DNA from: Aradus depressus
Taxonomy: Eukaryota; Arthropoda; Insecta; Hemiptera; Aradidae
DNA length: 64,000 nucleotides
Assembly (NCBI GenBank): GCA_963662175.1
Contig: OY759217.1
Coordinates: 8,434,562-8,498,561 of the forward strand
Direction: 5' to 3'
The notes under the pieces are model-generated. The model made no database searches, was not told the origin of the DNA, and saw nothing but the letters and a program-made list of their open reading frames with translations. Position numbers and translations under genes: made by a program. Positions 1-11,572 of this stretch are shown here, in pieces. The first letter of the stretch is position 1; every line of letters begins with the position of its first letter.

Positions 1-83
1 TGACAGGTCACCATAGAAATTAGGTTAGCACCAGACCTCCCGTATAATTCATTTAATTGTTTTGATATATATTTCTTATCAGA

Positions 84-1666
84 ATGGAAGGGAAAGAGAA
101 GTCGGAGATAGAGCCGATACAGACACGGTCTAGGAAAACTATCCGTACGCCCCCGGAGTCCCCGGTAGAAAATCCTAAATTTGACCTAGAGGCGATGTTT
201 AAGGCCATGCAGGAACAGATGGGAAACTTGGGAAAGGATTTAAAAGCGGACATGCAGGAACAGATTTCGGGACTAGGACAACAGGGAAAGGCCATGCAGG
301 AACAGATAGGACAGCAGACTTCGGAGATAAAGGAACAAATTTCGGCAATGGCAAATAATATCGAATCCATTAATCGCGATATGGGCACTCTACGATCTGA
401 GTCCGGAGAATTGAGAACTAGACAGGATAATTTAGAAGGGAAATATGACAAACATGTTTCTGAAGTTAGGGACATGGTAGATGTCTGTCATCATGAAATG
501 ACAGGTAGGATCATGTCAGAAACACAACGTTTAGATAAGGAGGTCGAGGAAATAAATTCGAACCAAAATCTTTTTCGTACCGATTGTGAGAAGAGATTCG
601 CCAATATCTCGAAGAGAATAGATACTGTTTCGGGTCAAAATCAGGTCTCAACCCCAAAACATAATGACCAAGTGACGTTCCCCATCCCTGAAGAACATAA
701 GGATGGTATACAGGTCAGACCTTTGCTCGCGAACAACCTAGTAACGTCACTTTCCAAAATACGTATATAAAAAATTACGAACGTAACAAGGTAACGTTCC
801 GTAACAATGTGTTGGATTTACCCAACCATTTCATATCAAATTTAGAAATTGCATATAGTCACATTGGAGAATTTTATAATCTGAACGAATTTATAAAGTC
901 ACATTTAAAGGGCGAGGGTCTGGATTGGTTCCTTGTAAAGTCAGGAAGTATCCGCTCTTTTGATGAATTCGTCAATGCGTTCAAAGATAGGTTCTGCGGG
1001 GAGAAATATGACGTTATAGTCCGTAGGGAACTTGATACCCAAGGCTATGCCGATCATATGGATAAAACACCCAGCGAACATTTTTCAAAATTAGTGTCAC
1101 GACTCCAGGATAGTACATATAAAATTCCGGAAGGCTACGTATGTGAACTATTAAGCAAACATTATGGAGAGACGGTCGAAAATTCAGTTAGGATCCAGGG
1201 AATAATCTCTATTGAGAGACTACATGAGCAAATAATTAGGATAGGTACTAACATAATTAGACGTGATTGTAAATTAAAGGATAGTTCTTGGAAAGGCGGG
1301 GAAAGACAGTACCGACCAGATAGTCTTCCGAAAAACAATAACTTTCCCAAACAAGACCTACCTCGTTACAATTCTGGGAATGCACGGGGAACCTCTCACT
1401 ACAATCAAGAGAGAGGGAATCAATTTAGCCGAGGCCCTTCCCGCGAGTCAAATCCAAATTACGATCGCCCACGTAATTACTATGACTCAAATCAGAATTA
1501 TAATCGACCACCTAATTATAGGGATAACCAGTCGAAACCTAACGTAAGAAACATGGAGGTAGTGACCGACAACAATGTCAATACAGACATGAAAGAAATA
1601 AAGCAATCCCTTGGAGAGTTGGCTAACAACCTGAAACCAATTGTTGACCACTTGATAAAAAACTAA
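84..1666 (+). pseudogene. gag: Gag polyprotein of Gypsy-type element, frameshifted
   Basis: Structural protein that would package the element RNA. The first frame (84-770, 228 aa) is rich in MQEQ repeats and predicted coiled coil. The second frame (open from about 722, annotated alternative start 809, ending 1666) carries the capsid-like core: the GEGLDWFLVKSG segment, the SFDEFVNAFKDRF segment and a TPSEHFSKLVSRL segment are the classic Gypsy gag pattern. The tail is rich in Arg, Asn, Tyr and Pro and probably binds RNA, but no CCHC zinc knuckle is visible. The two frames overlap between about 722 and 770, so a single shift near there joins them. It could be a mutation or a programmed frameshift; no typical slippery heptamer was obvious. 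The whole gag would be about 525 aa, a normal length. Confidence 0.75.
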
Positions 1667-1680
1667 GTAGCAGGAGTGGG

Positions 1681-2658
1681 ATGAACAAACTTAAAACTAT
1701 GGGGGGAGGTAAATTTAAATTCAAGGGGGACATACGCAGTTTGCTTGGTACAGAGATGATGACGAGATTGACAGGGGACATTGACCTACATACTAACATT
1801 GACAATGGATGTCCCACTCCTGTAAAGGTAAAGACAGACAGTAACAACGGACTGACATTGATGAAGCTTCAAGGGTACCAAGAAGGTAGCGGTTTAGGAA
1901 AATACGGCAATGGACGCTTAGAACCAGTTTTTATTAGCTCGAGAAGACCACTTCAGGGACTAGGTTACGAGTACAAATTTTTTGATATCAGATCACCAGT
2001 TAACGTAGAATCAATAGCAAAGACATCCTTACCAATCACTGCTAAGGAGGAAGAGACCATCGACAAACAAACATACCCCGACAATACTATGACTGCCCCA
2101 GATCACGTAAATTCATCAAGTATAAAAGAGGACGAAATCACAGACAAACCGACAGGCAATGACGAAAACATAACTTCCCTAGACGACGTCAGAATATCAT
2201 CTCTGATGCAGGAGTTTTCTGACCTACTTAGAAACGAGGACGAAGTAACAGACATATCGACAGACAATGACCACATAATCCGCTACCCGACTAATGGCAA
2301 CCCCACTTGTGAAGAACATCCGCAGGTGAACTTCATCAAAGACAATAGGATAACTGACATTTCGGGACTACAACAACAGACTTACAAATTTACAGAAAAA
2401 CAGGCCGAAAGACAGAAACAAAACTTTGAGGTACGACACCAACAGACTACGTTAGAAATTGGCGATCAGGTGTTAGTACAATCTCTGCGGATATCCACCG
2501 GTAAGAGGGAAATATTACTATTACTATTCTGGGAAGGACCTTACCAGATTTTAGACAAGGAAAGTCCTCAAATTTTTATTTTAGGACATCTCGGCAGCGA
2601 CGTAGCGGAGGGAGGAGTATTGTATATGACAGCACACAAGCCGTATATTAGCGGATAA
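1681..2658 (+). CDS. G-patch / integrase C-terminal fusion ORF of LTR element
   Basis: An intact 325-aa frame starting 14 nt after the gag stop. Residues about 57-100 form a G-patch (GYQEGSGLGKYGNG, then PLQGLGY), a glycine-rich RNA-binding or helicase-cofactor motif found in some retroelement polyproteins. Residues about 105-225 are an acidic linker with repeated EDE-ITD-NDE-like blocks. Residues about 228-325 match the C-terminal part of a Gypsy integrase: QAERQKQNFEVRH, a GDQVLVQS strand, and FWEGPYQIL (the GPY/F-type module). No aspartic protease, YxDD or DDE motif is present. That a fusion across a large deletion kept an open frame suggests either a young deletion or selection for a non-autonomous helper-type product. 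The product name is descriptive; function is unknown. Confidence 0.6.
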   Translation: MNKLKTMGGGKFKFKGDIRSLLGTEMMTRLTGDIDLHTNIDNGCPTPVKVKTDSNNGLTLMKLQGYQEGSGLGKYGNGRLEPVFISSRRPLQGLGYEYKFFDIRSPVNVESIAKTSLPITAKEEETIDKQTYPDNTMTAPDHVNSSSIKEDEITDKPTGNDENITSLDDVRISSLMQEFSDLLRNEDEVTDISTDNDHIIRYPTNGNPTCEEHPQVNFIKDNRITDISGLQQQTYKFTEKQAERQKQNFEVRHQQTTLEIGDQVLVQSLRISTGKREILLLLFWEGPYQILDKESPQIFILGHLGSDVAEGGVLYMTAHKPYISG

Positions 2659-4425
2659 ATTTACAAGCAGGCTAGAGAAGCGCTAGGGCTCTCTTTGAGA
2701 TTAACGATCTTACTTCAGCCGAGTTAGGGGGGCGATTATTGCAGACGAGATCGCGGCCCTAGAGTCAGGGAGGAGATTTGTGACGTCTCTATGGGTGTCC
2801 ATCCCCAGCTATCCCAGGAACAGGTAGACAAAGTCACACACACATAAAACAGACACTATTTTTTTATTATTTGGGAATTATTTATTATTTTACATTAACG
2901 GCCAACACCTCATTATACAACAACACACAAAGAATCACACATACACATTTATTGGGGACATGGGATTTATTATTTAGTTATTTTTTTTGTAAATAGGATA
3001 AGGCAGACGGGGACATTCTGGCACTCCCCTGGGGCTTAACATCGAGCATACCCCCCTTAGTCGAGCTCAAAGATTCCGAAGTGAATCGCCAGGTTGTAAA
3101 TAGTAATTTTAGATAATAAGTTAGGTTTAGTTTTTTTTTTAATTCTAGATAATAAGTTAGGATAATTTGTTTATATTTAGTAATAGGATATTTTTTTTAA
3201 TAGTATTAGTAAGTATTTTTCTTTTATATTGATAGTTTGGGATAAGTTAATTTAGGTTATGGTGTCATTTTAATTTAACGTAATTGTAGGAGGGGCAGAA
3301 GAGGTATGGACTGGCCATCCATAGGAATTTCCTACGTATTTGAGTTTGATTAGTAAAGCAGATATGACTAGGCTGACAGCGAGGCGATGGCACACACATT
3401 TGTAGGTAGTCACGTATGGTAAATGTACTTTCAATTGTATTTGTCTGTTTTGTTTTGTATTTTTGAGTAATATTTGCATTAGTATCCGACCTATGTGCCA
3501 TTGATAATGTCACATTGACACATATTTGTTTAATTGACCACTATGTTAACCCAATGATAGCCTTGTAAATATATTTGTCACATATATCCAGGTATGGACC
3601 TTACTTATTATGATAGAGTGTCGACCACGGTAGGTCAAAAGGTCAATTTTTTTTATTTTAGTTAAGAAATCCTAAGGCAAGGAGCCGAAGCATACATGAC
3701 TGGAGGGGGAGATATATTATAAACTGGAGGGGATACCCAGAATTGAATATTTAATTATCGTACACACGGAGAAGGGGCCACTCCATTGATGCTTGTAGAA
3801 TCCATTTAAAGGGGCGGGAGTTTGTTTAATTATTTTTTTTATGCCATGAACTGACTGTTGAACTGAAGAAAGGGTTTCGCTACTTGATTAATGCGGATGC
3901 CGGAATTTACATATATTTATGAAACTGAGATGGGATTTGAGTGGGCTTATTTTTCTATTTTATATTTCGTCGTCGTTCCGGCAGAAGGTAAATACCTGTC
4001 GAAGGCCTAAGGAGGCATATGGTTAGGGTTTGGTCAACCCAAATTTTTGTTGAAGCGGATTAGGTATATGGGAATTCAGTTGAAACATTGTCGAGGCGTG
4101 GGGCCTTTTTGGATGTTTTAACTAGTCAGTGAATGTATGCTAGAAATAGAATCATCGTTATTTGCCAATGGAGAGGGTTAACTCCAAGAAGTACAGCGTA
4201 AAGTAAAATCATGCTTTGGTCACGCATGCATAGGCAAGCCATGCCGATTCGAAAGGAAATTTAAAATCATGTTTTGGTCACGCATGATAATGAGGTCGAT
4301 ACCTGAGTATTTGGTTAAGTGTATATGCTCAGTGAACGAGCAAGTGTTAAGTGAAACTAATAAAATATGTGACTTCCAATGGTCATTTAGCCGACATATT
4401 TTATTTTAACGGGAACGGGGGATAT
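2659..4425. other. Non-coding interior of LTR element
   Basis: No convincing ORF. It contains purine-rich tracts (for example near 2726 and 3706), AT-rich stretches and a short repeat: two copies of a segment containing TTTGGTCACGCATG at about 4214 and 4271. This length of non-coding DNA between the last ORF and the LTR is unusual for an autonomous Gypsy element. Confidence 0.5.
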
Positions 4426-5321
4426 TGTAGCATGTCTACCCTATAGATAATGCTCAGAACTGGCGATGTCTATGAGAGGATCGCGATCGCTAGGAGCAAA
4501 GTATGGGTTGTGTGGTGTTGAATAAACGAGAATTGCATTTGGAAGAGAATGCTCGGAACCAATGATGCCTGCGAGAGAATCGCGATCGCTGGGAGCGGAA
4601 AATAAAGAATAATAGAGACACAATGGAAAGGAAGCCAAGATAATTGTCTACATCCGGTGTATAAGGAATAAGCAGTAAAGGTTTTTTTTTCTTACTCCAG
4701 GTTTTCACACAACTAGAGGCAGATGTTAATTGGTAATATGCGATTGGCTGGAAATAAAATGGGCGGAGTCCGACGACCAATCAAGCCTGGAGAACTGTCC
4801 CCTACCACGGTCGGATATCGGAAGCCACTCCCCGTTTTACTCATTCGTCGCTCATGTCTTGGCTGGTCACCACGTTCTTTTTATATTGTACAGTTGAGTT
4901 TAAATATGTGAATTAACCTTCTTTGCTCATGTCTTGGTGGATTACCACGTTACTTTCTTTTGTAAAGTTTAGTTTGAATATGTGAATTAGTCGTAGAGAC
5001 ACACTTTGATTTTGGATGGTGCAAAGTCAGTGGGGGTGTAACTTCTGGTGTGCCCTCGAAACTACGCAGATCTTCAGGGACTATGTGAATAGACGATTTC
5101 TACGGGAAGTCCAGAAAGGGTGATCACGCCGTCATTCGCCATGGATATCGTATCGAGGTACCTCGTAATTAAGTTATAATTCAGTCCTTCAGACACACGG
5201 CCAAATTATATATATTCAATTGTTGTTTTGTAAATATGTTCTCATTAAAATAAATATGTTAAAGTTATAGGTTTGATTCATTTCATTCCCCCCCCACTCA
5301 TGCTTCTTCTGGTTGACAACA
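4426..5321 (+). repeat. Candidate 3' LTR
   Basis: It starts TGTAGCATG directly after a purine-rich tract (GGGAACGGGGGATAT) that could be the polypurine tract, and could end near the ACAACA at 5316-5321. Inside are two internal duplications: GAGA-ATCGCGATCGCT-GGAGC-like blocks at about 4475 and 4572, and a 75-bp pair beginning GCTCATGTCTTGG at about 4850 and 4925. An AATAAA lies near 5250. The partner LTR is outside the window, so the call cannot be confirmed here. Confidence 0.3.
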
Positions 5322-5353
5322 GTAATTAATTATTGTTAATTACTGATGTCAAC
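5312..5353. repeat. Short hairpin
   Basis: Two 18-nt arms (5312-5329 and 5336-5353) match as an inverted repeat in 17 of 18 positions around a 6-nt loop. It sits at the possible right edge of the LTR element. Confidence 0.6.
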
Positions 5354-7809
5354 TAACCGTTAGGATCTTGTAACCGTTCTTCCCGTGGGAGTGCTTTCAG
5401 CTATTCAGGCATTGTTTAATTAAAGTCGCGATTTAAATAATTTTCAAATTTAATAATTTTTCGATCTCAATTTTATTTATTTTATTAATTACGCGATTTG
5501 CACTCACACAGGGAGGGAGATTGGTTATAATATATTTATCTATTTAGTGGAATAGACAATATTTTAAAAATAAGTTTGTTTTATTTATTTATTACAAGTT
5601 TCCACAAGATGTCCCCGTTCCTCAACTTAGAAGTTGTAAGTAGGTATTGTAATCGTGAACATTTACATTGAATACGTTTTGACCATTTTCGATGTCGGTC
5701 TTCTATCTCTGCGTGTTTTGGAACTTTCTGATCGCTCTAAGACAAAAGCGATTTTAGCTACGAACTTGAAACTTAGATTTGATAAGATGTTGGCTTAAAG
5801 GAAACAAAACTTGAGGCAACGTTACTTAGGAGCTTTAGTACATTGGACAACATGCCGCTAACGTTTATGACCAAATCAAAAATGTTTCCAAATAAAAGTT
5901 GTAGAAAAAATTAAAAGGCACATTCTATATTAATACATTTTTATGGCGACCGCTCGGTTTACGAGATAAATGCCAAAATGCGTCTTAAATTGACATCTCG
6001 AAACCAATTTTTTAAACGTTTGCTTGATTTATGGGAAAACTGTTAGTCCTATCGAATGTTTCTTATTAAATTTCCAACTACTTATATTATTAGAAGGGAA
6101 TAATTCAAATTCTTGTATTATCTATTTCTATTTCACCTATTATTATTCCGTTGGGGAATGGGGAAGTCTTCACTAGGAGAGCCAAAATATATTATTGACA
6201 ATGACAAGAAATGTCACTTGGTGGGAGAAGTAACCCAACGATGACACTCTCTCGAAAATATAATTTATACCAACCACTCTTCGGTTGGCAGAATAATTTT
6301 TTCTCAAGCGGAAGGAATTTCTTGTCAAGGAAATGGTAATATAAATTTGCGCAATGGATTTGCAATGAAAAGAATAGTATAGTACGGTGGAATACTAGGT
6401 GTCGGGATTATATTTTTGACAGTAGGGATATTGAGATCTTTGTGAAAGACTGGAACTAACTATTATAAAAGGGAGCATTGACAATTTCCCACAAGAATGC
6501 TGCATTCTGTATGTATTATTTATTAGTGTAATTTATTAGCTATAATATTAGATTTAGAGTATAAATATGGGAGGGAGGATGAAAGAGACAGAGAGGGGGT
6601 GCAAGTCTTGGCAACGCTGCATCCCTATCATCTCAAAATAGTGTTTGACATTTAAATAGTATATGTGGACATTCCAAGTCTGTTGTCAAGGTAGCAATAT
6701 TCCATAAAGCGGTCTTGGTTGGAGAAAGGAATTATAACTTCGTTAATAACGACAGGAGGAGAGATTTGGCAACAATGGATCAAGGTGATTAGAAATGCAT
6801 TTTTTTTCTAAATCCGCGGTATTTCAGTTATGGTATCGCAGTGATGTGCTAGAGAGAGGCTAGACTTCAGGAAGAAGTGGATCCGACTTAGGTAGTATGC
6901 AGATGCAGTATCTGTCCAGTGTTTTGTATTCAGTATGCAAAGAGGCCCCTGGCACGCTCCACACATCCTACAACGGCATCCGACACTCTTTGGAGGTCTC
7001 CACCCTCTTCATAAAGTCGAGGTCCTTGTAGTCACTTCTTTAAAATCTGGGTGCACCTTCCATGTACTACAACATAATGGAAACGTACTTTGAGATGCTT
7101 GGAATCAGGGAGTACGACGGGTTGGGGGTGAACCCCTCGATGACCCGCGATCGTTGGTCGTCTCCAGCCCGTCTTCTGCTCCTACCAGCATCCGACAAAC
7201 CGGCTGTACCCGTGCATCAACTCCACCCTAACCTGGTCATACAGCGGACATTGAAGGTTCACATGTACAGCAATAGTCGATAAAATATCGATACAAAATA
7301 CATATACCTCTTTTTTTTTTATGTTGTCCGCACCTAAAAACGTTTGACCATCTCAACTTTAGGACGTCAGGGATCAGTTATCTGTGTCGCTCCTCATACT
7401 ACAACCAAATTTGGTGTACACACGTCGTGAAATTCTATTGAACCATCAATTTCAAGAAAAACGCTCAAGCTAACTAAAGCACCGTTTTTATATATTAGTT
7501 ACCTGGATGACACTATGACAGCTCTTAAGTATTTTATCAAAATTGAATGTTTGAATTAAGTTTTGAAGATCAATTATCTTGGCTACAGTGGTACCAATAA
7601 TATGTTGGTTTGGTGCAGTTGGGATGTCTCAAAATGAGTCCTCTTTTGCAAAGTTTTGACAAAATATCGTTATTTTTACCCATAAAAAAATCTTCTCAAA
7701 AAATTGACCTCAAGAAAGACCCCAAAAATTTTCGTTGGTAGGATAAGCAAAGTTTAATATTATTTTCGATCCTTATACAAGTCAAACACCAAGTTGTTAT
7801 CATTTTTGT
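5354..7809. other. AT-rich spacer, no gene seen
   Basis: No frame with recognisable protein similarity. A moderately GC-richer patch (about 6940-7280) has a 73-codon frame without recognisable motifs. Runs of T and A are frequent. Confidence 0.6.
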
Positions 7810-8000
7810 GACTCATGTCCGAGCTTTAACTACAAGGTCATATCGCCTACTACCAGAGCTTTCGACTCTAGTGGACATGAGCCCGACTCTTCAGTGGGAG
7901 TCTCTAACATCGCATAGGCACCACCGTTAAACGCTGGGTCATGAACCCGCGTTCTTGAGCACTGTAGGCAAGGACGCTAACTATCGCGCCCTCAATCCCC
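7810..8000 (-). repeat. tRNA-derived SINE copy 1, diverged
   Basis: The minus strand matches the SINE family seen complete at 16864-17178 and 11226-11572: a tail block (GGCGATATGACCTTG and GACATGAGTC-like ends), the body block TCCCAC...GTCGGGCTCATGTCCAC, and a mutated tRNA-like head. The central body is shortened. Confidence 0.75.
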
Positions 8001-8668
8001 ATAAGTGAAAATTTAAATGAAGTTGGGACAACTTGACCTATACTAAAATGGTAAGAAAGTGTGAAAAAACAGGCTGACAAGTCAATTATTGAAGTTTGAT
8101 GCTGGCGTACACGAGATGTTGGATAGATATTTTGCTATCGGCGGGTTATAATAGGTAATAAATCATTTCAAAAAGCCAGTTATAAATCAAATGTGGGAAG
8201 CATGTTATTATCTGAGGAACGGACGGATGGACGGACAGGTAGGGGGGAGTACGGCCGTTCTTTGATACGGATACGGCTGGTAGAGAAGTCTGTCTAGGAA
8301 CAGGTTTGTTTGAGGGACCGGAGCATTTTGAGATCTAGGGGTCAACCTGTCTTCCCTGTTCGCCCTCAGCAAAAATGAGCCGATCTTAGGTTTCGATCTT
8401 AAGCCAGTTTCAAAATTAAGAGTTAATATCCGGTTATCCGATACTGATTCTTCACTCTCCCAGCTATTCGATGTGAAATTATCACAGGAATGTCATGGAT
8501 ATGGATATATCGATACAAAATTATATATGTGTATCTACAATTTCAATACGACAACATATAGTAATTTTTAGCCGAATTGGACAAAGCGAAAGAGGGAATT
8601 CGGGGGAGAGATCAACACAAAAACTCCAATAACTTCTGAAGTAATGAATGTATCGATACCATATTTTA
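8001..8668. other. Spacer with dispersed-repeat fragments
   Basis: No gene. It contains GTATCGATAC and AATGAATGTATCGATAC phrases that recur throughout the window in the dispersed repeat family described at 62290-62800. Confidence 0.5.
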
Positions 8669-9572
8669 TACATGGGTAATTCCATATGAACTCGACATGA
8701 CGGCCCACATCACGACTTTGAAAATGAAAAGTAACTTCATTTTTCGATACTTTAGACATAAATCGTCATAAGAATCTGAAAAAACCGCTGTGACTAACTG
8801 TGCAGCGATATTAGTTAATTCATGCTTTTTAACGATTTTTCTTAGGGATAAAATATTTTAAATTTAACGCTGATTCCGAAAATGTGGTCAAAAGTTGAGA
8901 AAAGTTGATTTAAAGGGGAGAAATGTGGGACTTGATGGCAAAAAACGTGGTTTTCTCGAAAAAACCTTTAAGAAATCATATCTCGGCAACGGATTGAGAT
9001 AGAAAGGTGCGGTTGGCGGCATTCCACTCCATTTTCGGTCTAGTTTCACACAATTTTTTTTTTAAAAGTTACGAGGGAATCACCCTGTATATTATGAACA
9101 TTTGATTTAACGTGTTGATAAATTTAACAAATGAATTTTGGCCCGATACCCAAAAAAATTGATTGTGCGTTTGTTAGTGGGGATACTCACAAGTAATTTG
9201 AGACGTCAAACTTAAATTTTCATCCATGAACTTCTGACATATATTGAATAAAAAAAAAGTAGACTTTGGAAAAAACCGATTTTTCCCTGAAAACAGCGAT
9301 TCATTTCTGAATTTTGACAAACTTTTTGAATTCTACGGAAAATTTCCAACAAGAAACTATATCCCTACTTTTTTTTTCATATGAAATGGTTCATTTGGTA
9401 ACGAAAATATTTTATCCCTAAGAAAAATCGTTAAAAAGCATGAATTAACTAATATCGCTGCACAGTTTTTTTGGTTCGTTTGTGTCTGAAGTATCGAAAA
9501 ATGAAGTCACTTTTCATTTTCAAAGTCGTGATGTGGGCCGTCATGTCGAGTTCATATGGAATTACCCATGTA
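8669..9572. mobile_element. Long-terminal-inverted-repeat element, 904 bp
   Basis: The left arm (8669-8860) and right arm (about 9404-9572) are inverted copies of each other over about 170-190 nt with few mismatches. They share CATGGGTAATTCCATATGAA at the outer edge and CGATTTTTCTTAGGGATAAA at the inner edge. The 540-bp centre is AT-rich with no ORF. This fits a non-autonomous foldback or MITE-type DNA element. Short frames in the two arms encode the same peptide only because the arms are copies. Confidence 0.75.
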
Positions 9573-9732
9573 AATCCCAAACCCTATAGGGACCTCGCAT
9601 ATGAAGAGAAGTGGGAGATTAGAGAATGGAGAAGTAGGCAACTCAAAAACAATAATTACTGTCCCTCCATCGAATGTAACAACAGGAAGTTTTTAATATC
9701 ACCCTGAATAAGATACCTACCTATAAATTTTC

Positions 9733-9843
9733 GAGGGTCAGGCTCATGTCCACCGGAGTGACGATAGAGCGCCCTGGTAGTAGGCGATACGACCTCGTAG
9801 TTAAAGCCCGGGCATGAGTCATAAAACCTAACCTAACCTATAC
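9733..9843 (+). repeat. tRNA-derived SINE copy 2, 5'-truncated
   Basis: Only the 3' third is present: GGCTCATGTCCACC, the GTAGTAGGCGATA block, then CCCGGGCATGAGTCATAAAA and three AACCT units. The 5' truncation fits incomplete reverse transcription. Confidence 0.85.
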
Positions 9844-10432
9844 ATTTTCAACCAAATCGGTAAACTGGTTCAAAAGGAAAACAAAAACTTAGTTGATTAA
9901 TTTGGGTTGGGGAAGTACATTGATGTTGATTCACTTTTTTTTCTGCATCGTTGAAAATAATTTTTAGTAGAAGAATATCGAGGAAATTGATTGCATTAAA
10001 GAATCTATTTCGCTATTTTTTTTATGTTAGTGTGTCTTGTAAATGTCACCTACTTTCGGTTTCAAAACAACTGAAACTCCGGAACTAATCGAACTAAACT
10101 AAAATCAATAGGTGCCGTACTGTAAGGGTTGAACATTTCATAGTGAATGTATTCATTGTATTGAGAATTATTTTTCACTCTCAAGAATATATTGACACGA
10201 AATTTTATATTTTTTTCTAGAACTTCATAAGAAAATTGGCGAAATCGGCCGAAGGGAACGAGGGAGAGGAGGGGACTCGACTCAAAAACCCTAATAACTG
10301 CTGATGTAATAAATGTATCGATACATTATATGACTATTCACAAGGCCCTATTGAGCAATTGGTTTTAGAGGGAGAGCGAAAAATTACTTGATTAATTTGT
10401 GCTCGTGAAATACATTGTTGTTGTTTCACCGT
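9844..10432. other. Spacer, dispersed-repeat fragments
   Basis: No gene. It holds a copy of the TTTTGGAGGGGGAGCGAAAA-like and ATGTATCGATACATTAT phrases of the dispersed repeat family. Confidence 0.5.
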
Positions 10433-10732
10433 TGTATGAGGGGTCAAAAATATGTATGAGGGGTCAGAAATATGTATGAGGGGTCTGAAATATGTATGAG
10501 GGGTCAGAAATATGTATGAGGGGTCAAAAATATATATGAGGGGTCAGAAATATGTATGAGGGATCAAACATATGTATGAGGGGCCAGAAATATGTATGAG
10601 GGGTCTGAAATATGTATGAGGGGTCAGAAATATATATGAGGGGTCAAACATATGAATGAGGGGTCAGAAATATGTATTAGGGGTCAAAAATATATATGAG
10701 GGGTCAGAAATATGTATGAGGGGTCAGAAATC
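10433..10732. repeat. 20-bp minisatellite, about 15 copies
   Basis: Unit GTATGAGGGGTCAGAAATAT repeated with an exact 20-bp period (three units per 60 bases). Variants differ at one or two positions (TCAAAAATA, TCTGAAATA, GATCAAACA). Confidence 0.97.
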
Positions 10733-11225
10733 TGAAATTCTGGGAATCACACAGCCATACAAAGTACGATTATAGATGAGGGAATAAATAATAATTTATC
10801 CAGTGTCATCCATGACAATCCTTCATCATGTATTCGTATAGAATTATAATCAGAATATATATTTCGTTATACAGAAATATTCCAGGGTTAATGTGTATTA
10901 TCTTATATGCTAAATAATTCCAACCTTCTGAATTTTAAAACATTCCTTTGTATGAATTATGGGAGTATTGTGTTTATATATAAACAATAAACAACAGCTC
11001 CTACTAGGATTATAATATTTTTGCATTTCAATTAAATATAATTTGTAGTAACAACAACCATTTATCCTGGGGGGGGGGGGGGGGGGGGGGGGGGTATACT
11101 TTCAACAACCTCAGCTATACTATGAATAGAGAAATTAATCGAGGGAAAATTCGAGTTGAAATTTCTCCGAGCACTTACCATTTTTTTTGACCATGAATAT
11201 GCGAAATTCGCATTAGGAACCTGTA
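10733..11225. other. AT-rich spacer with poly-G tract
   Basis: No gene. An uninterrupted run of more than 20 G lies at about 11070-11094. Confidence 0.7.
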
Positions 11226-11572
11226 GCTAGGTTAGGTTTTATGACTCATGCCCGGGCTTTAACTACGAGGTCATTTCGCCTACTACCAGAGCGCTCTTTC
11301 GTCAATCTGGTGGACATGAGCCCGACTCTACTGTGGGAGTCCTGAATTTTTCCCTACCCTAAATTTTTTATTCACCTAGGGCAGGGGTCTTTAACGAGTA
11401 CCTGACATCGTACAGGCTCGGGACCATCGCTTACCGTCCCATCAGAAGGAAGGCGTGCTTGAGTTTATTTTACCTCTCAGATAAAATAAACTAAGGGCCT
11501 CGGTCCGGGATACGAACCCGCTATCTTGATCTCAGAAGGCAAGCACGCATACCACTGAGCTACCGGCGCAGA
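11226..11572 (-). repeat. tRNA-derived SINE copy 3, nearly complete
   Basis: Read on the minus strand it has a tRNA-like head with the A-box TAGCTCAGTGG and a degenerate B-box, a body containing the GTACGATGTCAGGTACTCGT block, and the tail ending GAGTCATAAAACCTAACCTA. Length is about 345 bp, the full family length. No folding into a functional tRNA is claimed. Confidence 0.9.

Larger units (their letters stand above)
1..5321 (+). mobile_element. Ty3/Gypsy-type LTR retrotransposon, internally deleted, left end outside window
   Basis: A gag region (84-1666) is followed by an open frame (1681-2658) carrying a G-patch and the C-terminal end of an integrase. Protease, reverse transcriptase, RNase H and the integrase catalytic core are absent between them, so this is a deletion derivative that would need enzymes in trans. 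The 5' LTR would lie left of the window. A candidate 3' LTR follows a purine-rich tract near 4410-4424. Family assignment rests on the gag core and on the WEGPY-type integrase tail; the outer boundary is uncertain. Confidence 0.7.

Noticed and set aside
7062..7283. 73-codon frame in a GC-richer patch
   Set aside because: No recognisable motif, no plausible splice context and no codon pattern; not enough to call a gene.
10433..10732. CRISPR-like array
   Set aside because: Units are contiguous with no unique spacers, and the sequence is eukaryotic; it is a simple minisatellite. The same applies to the 61-bp, 46-bp and 20-bp arrays.
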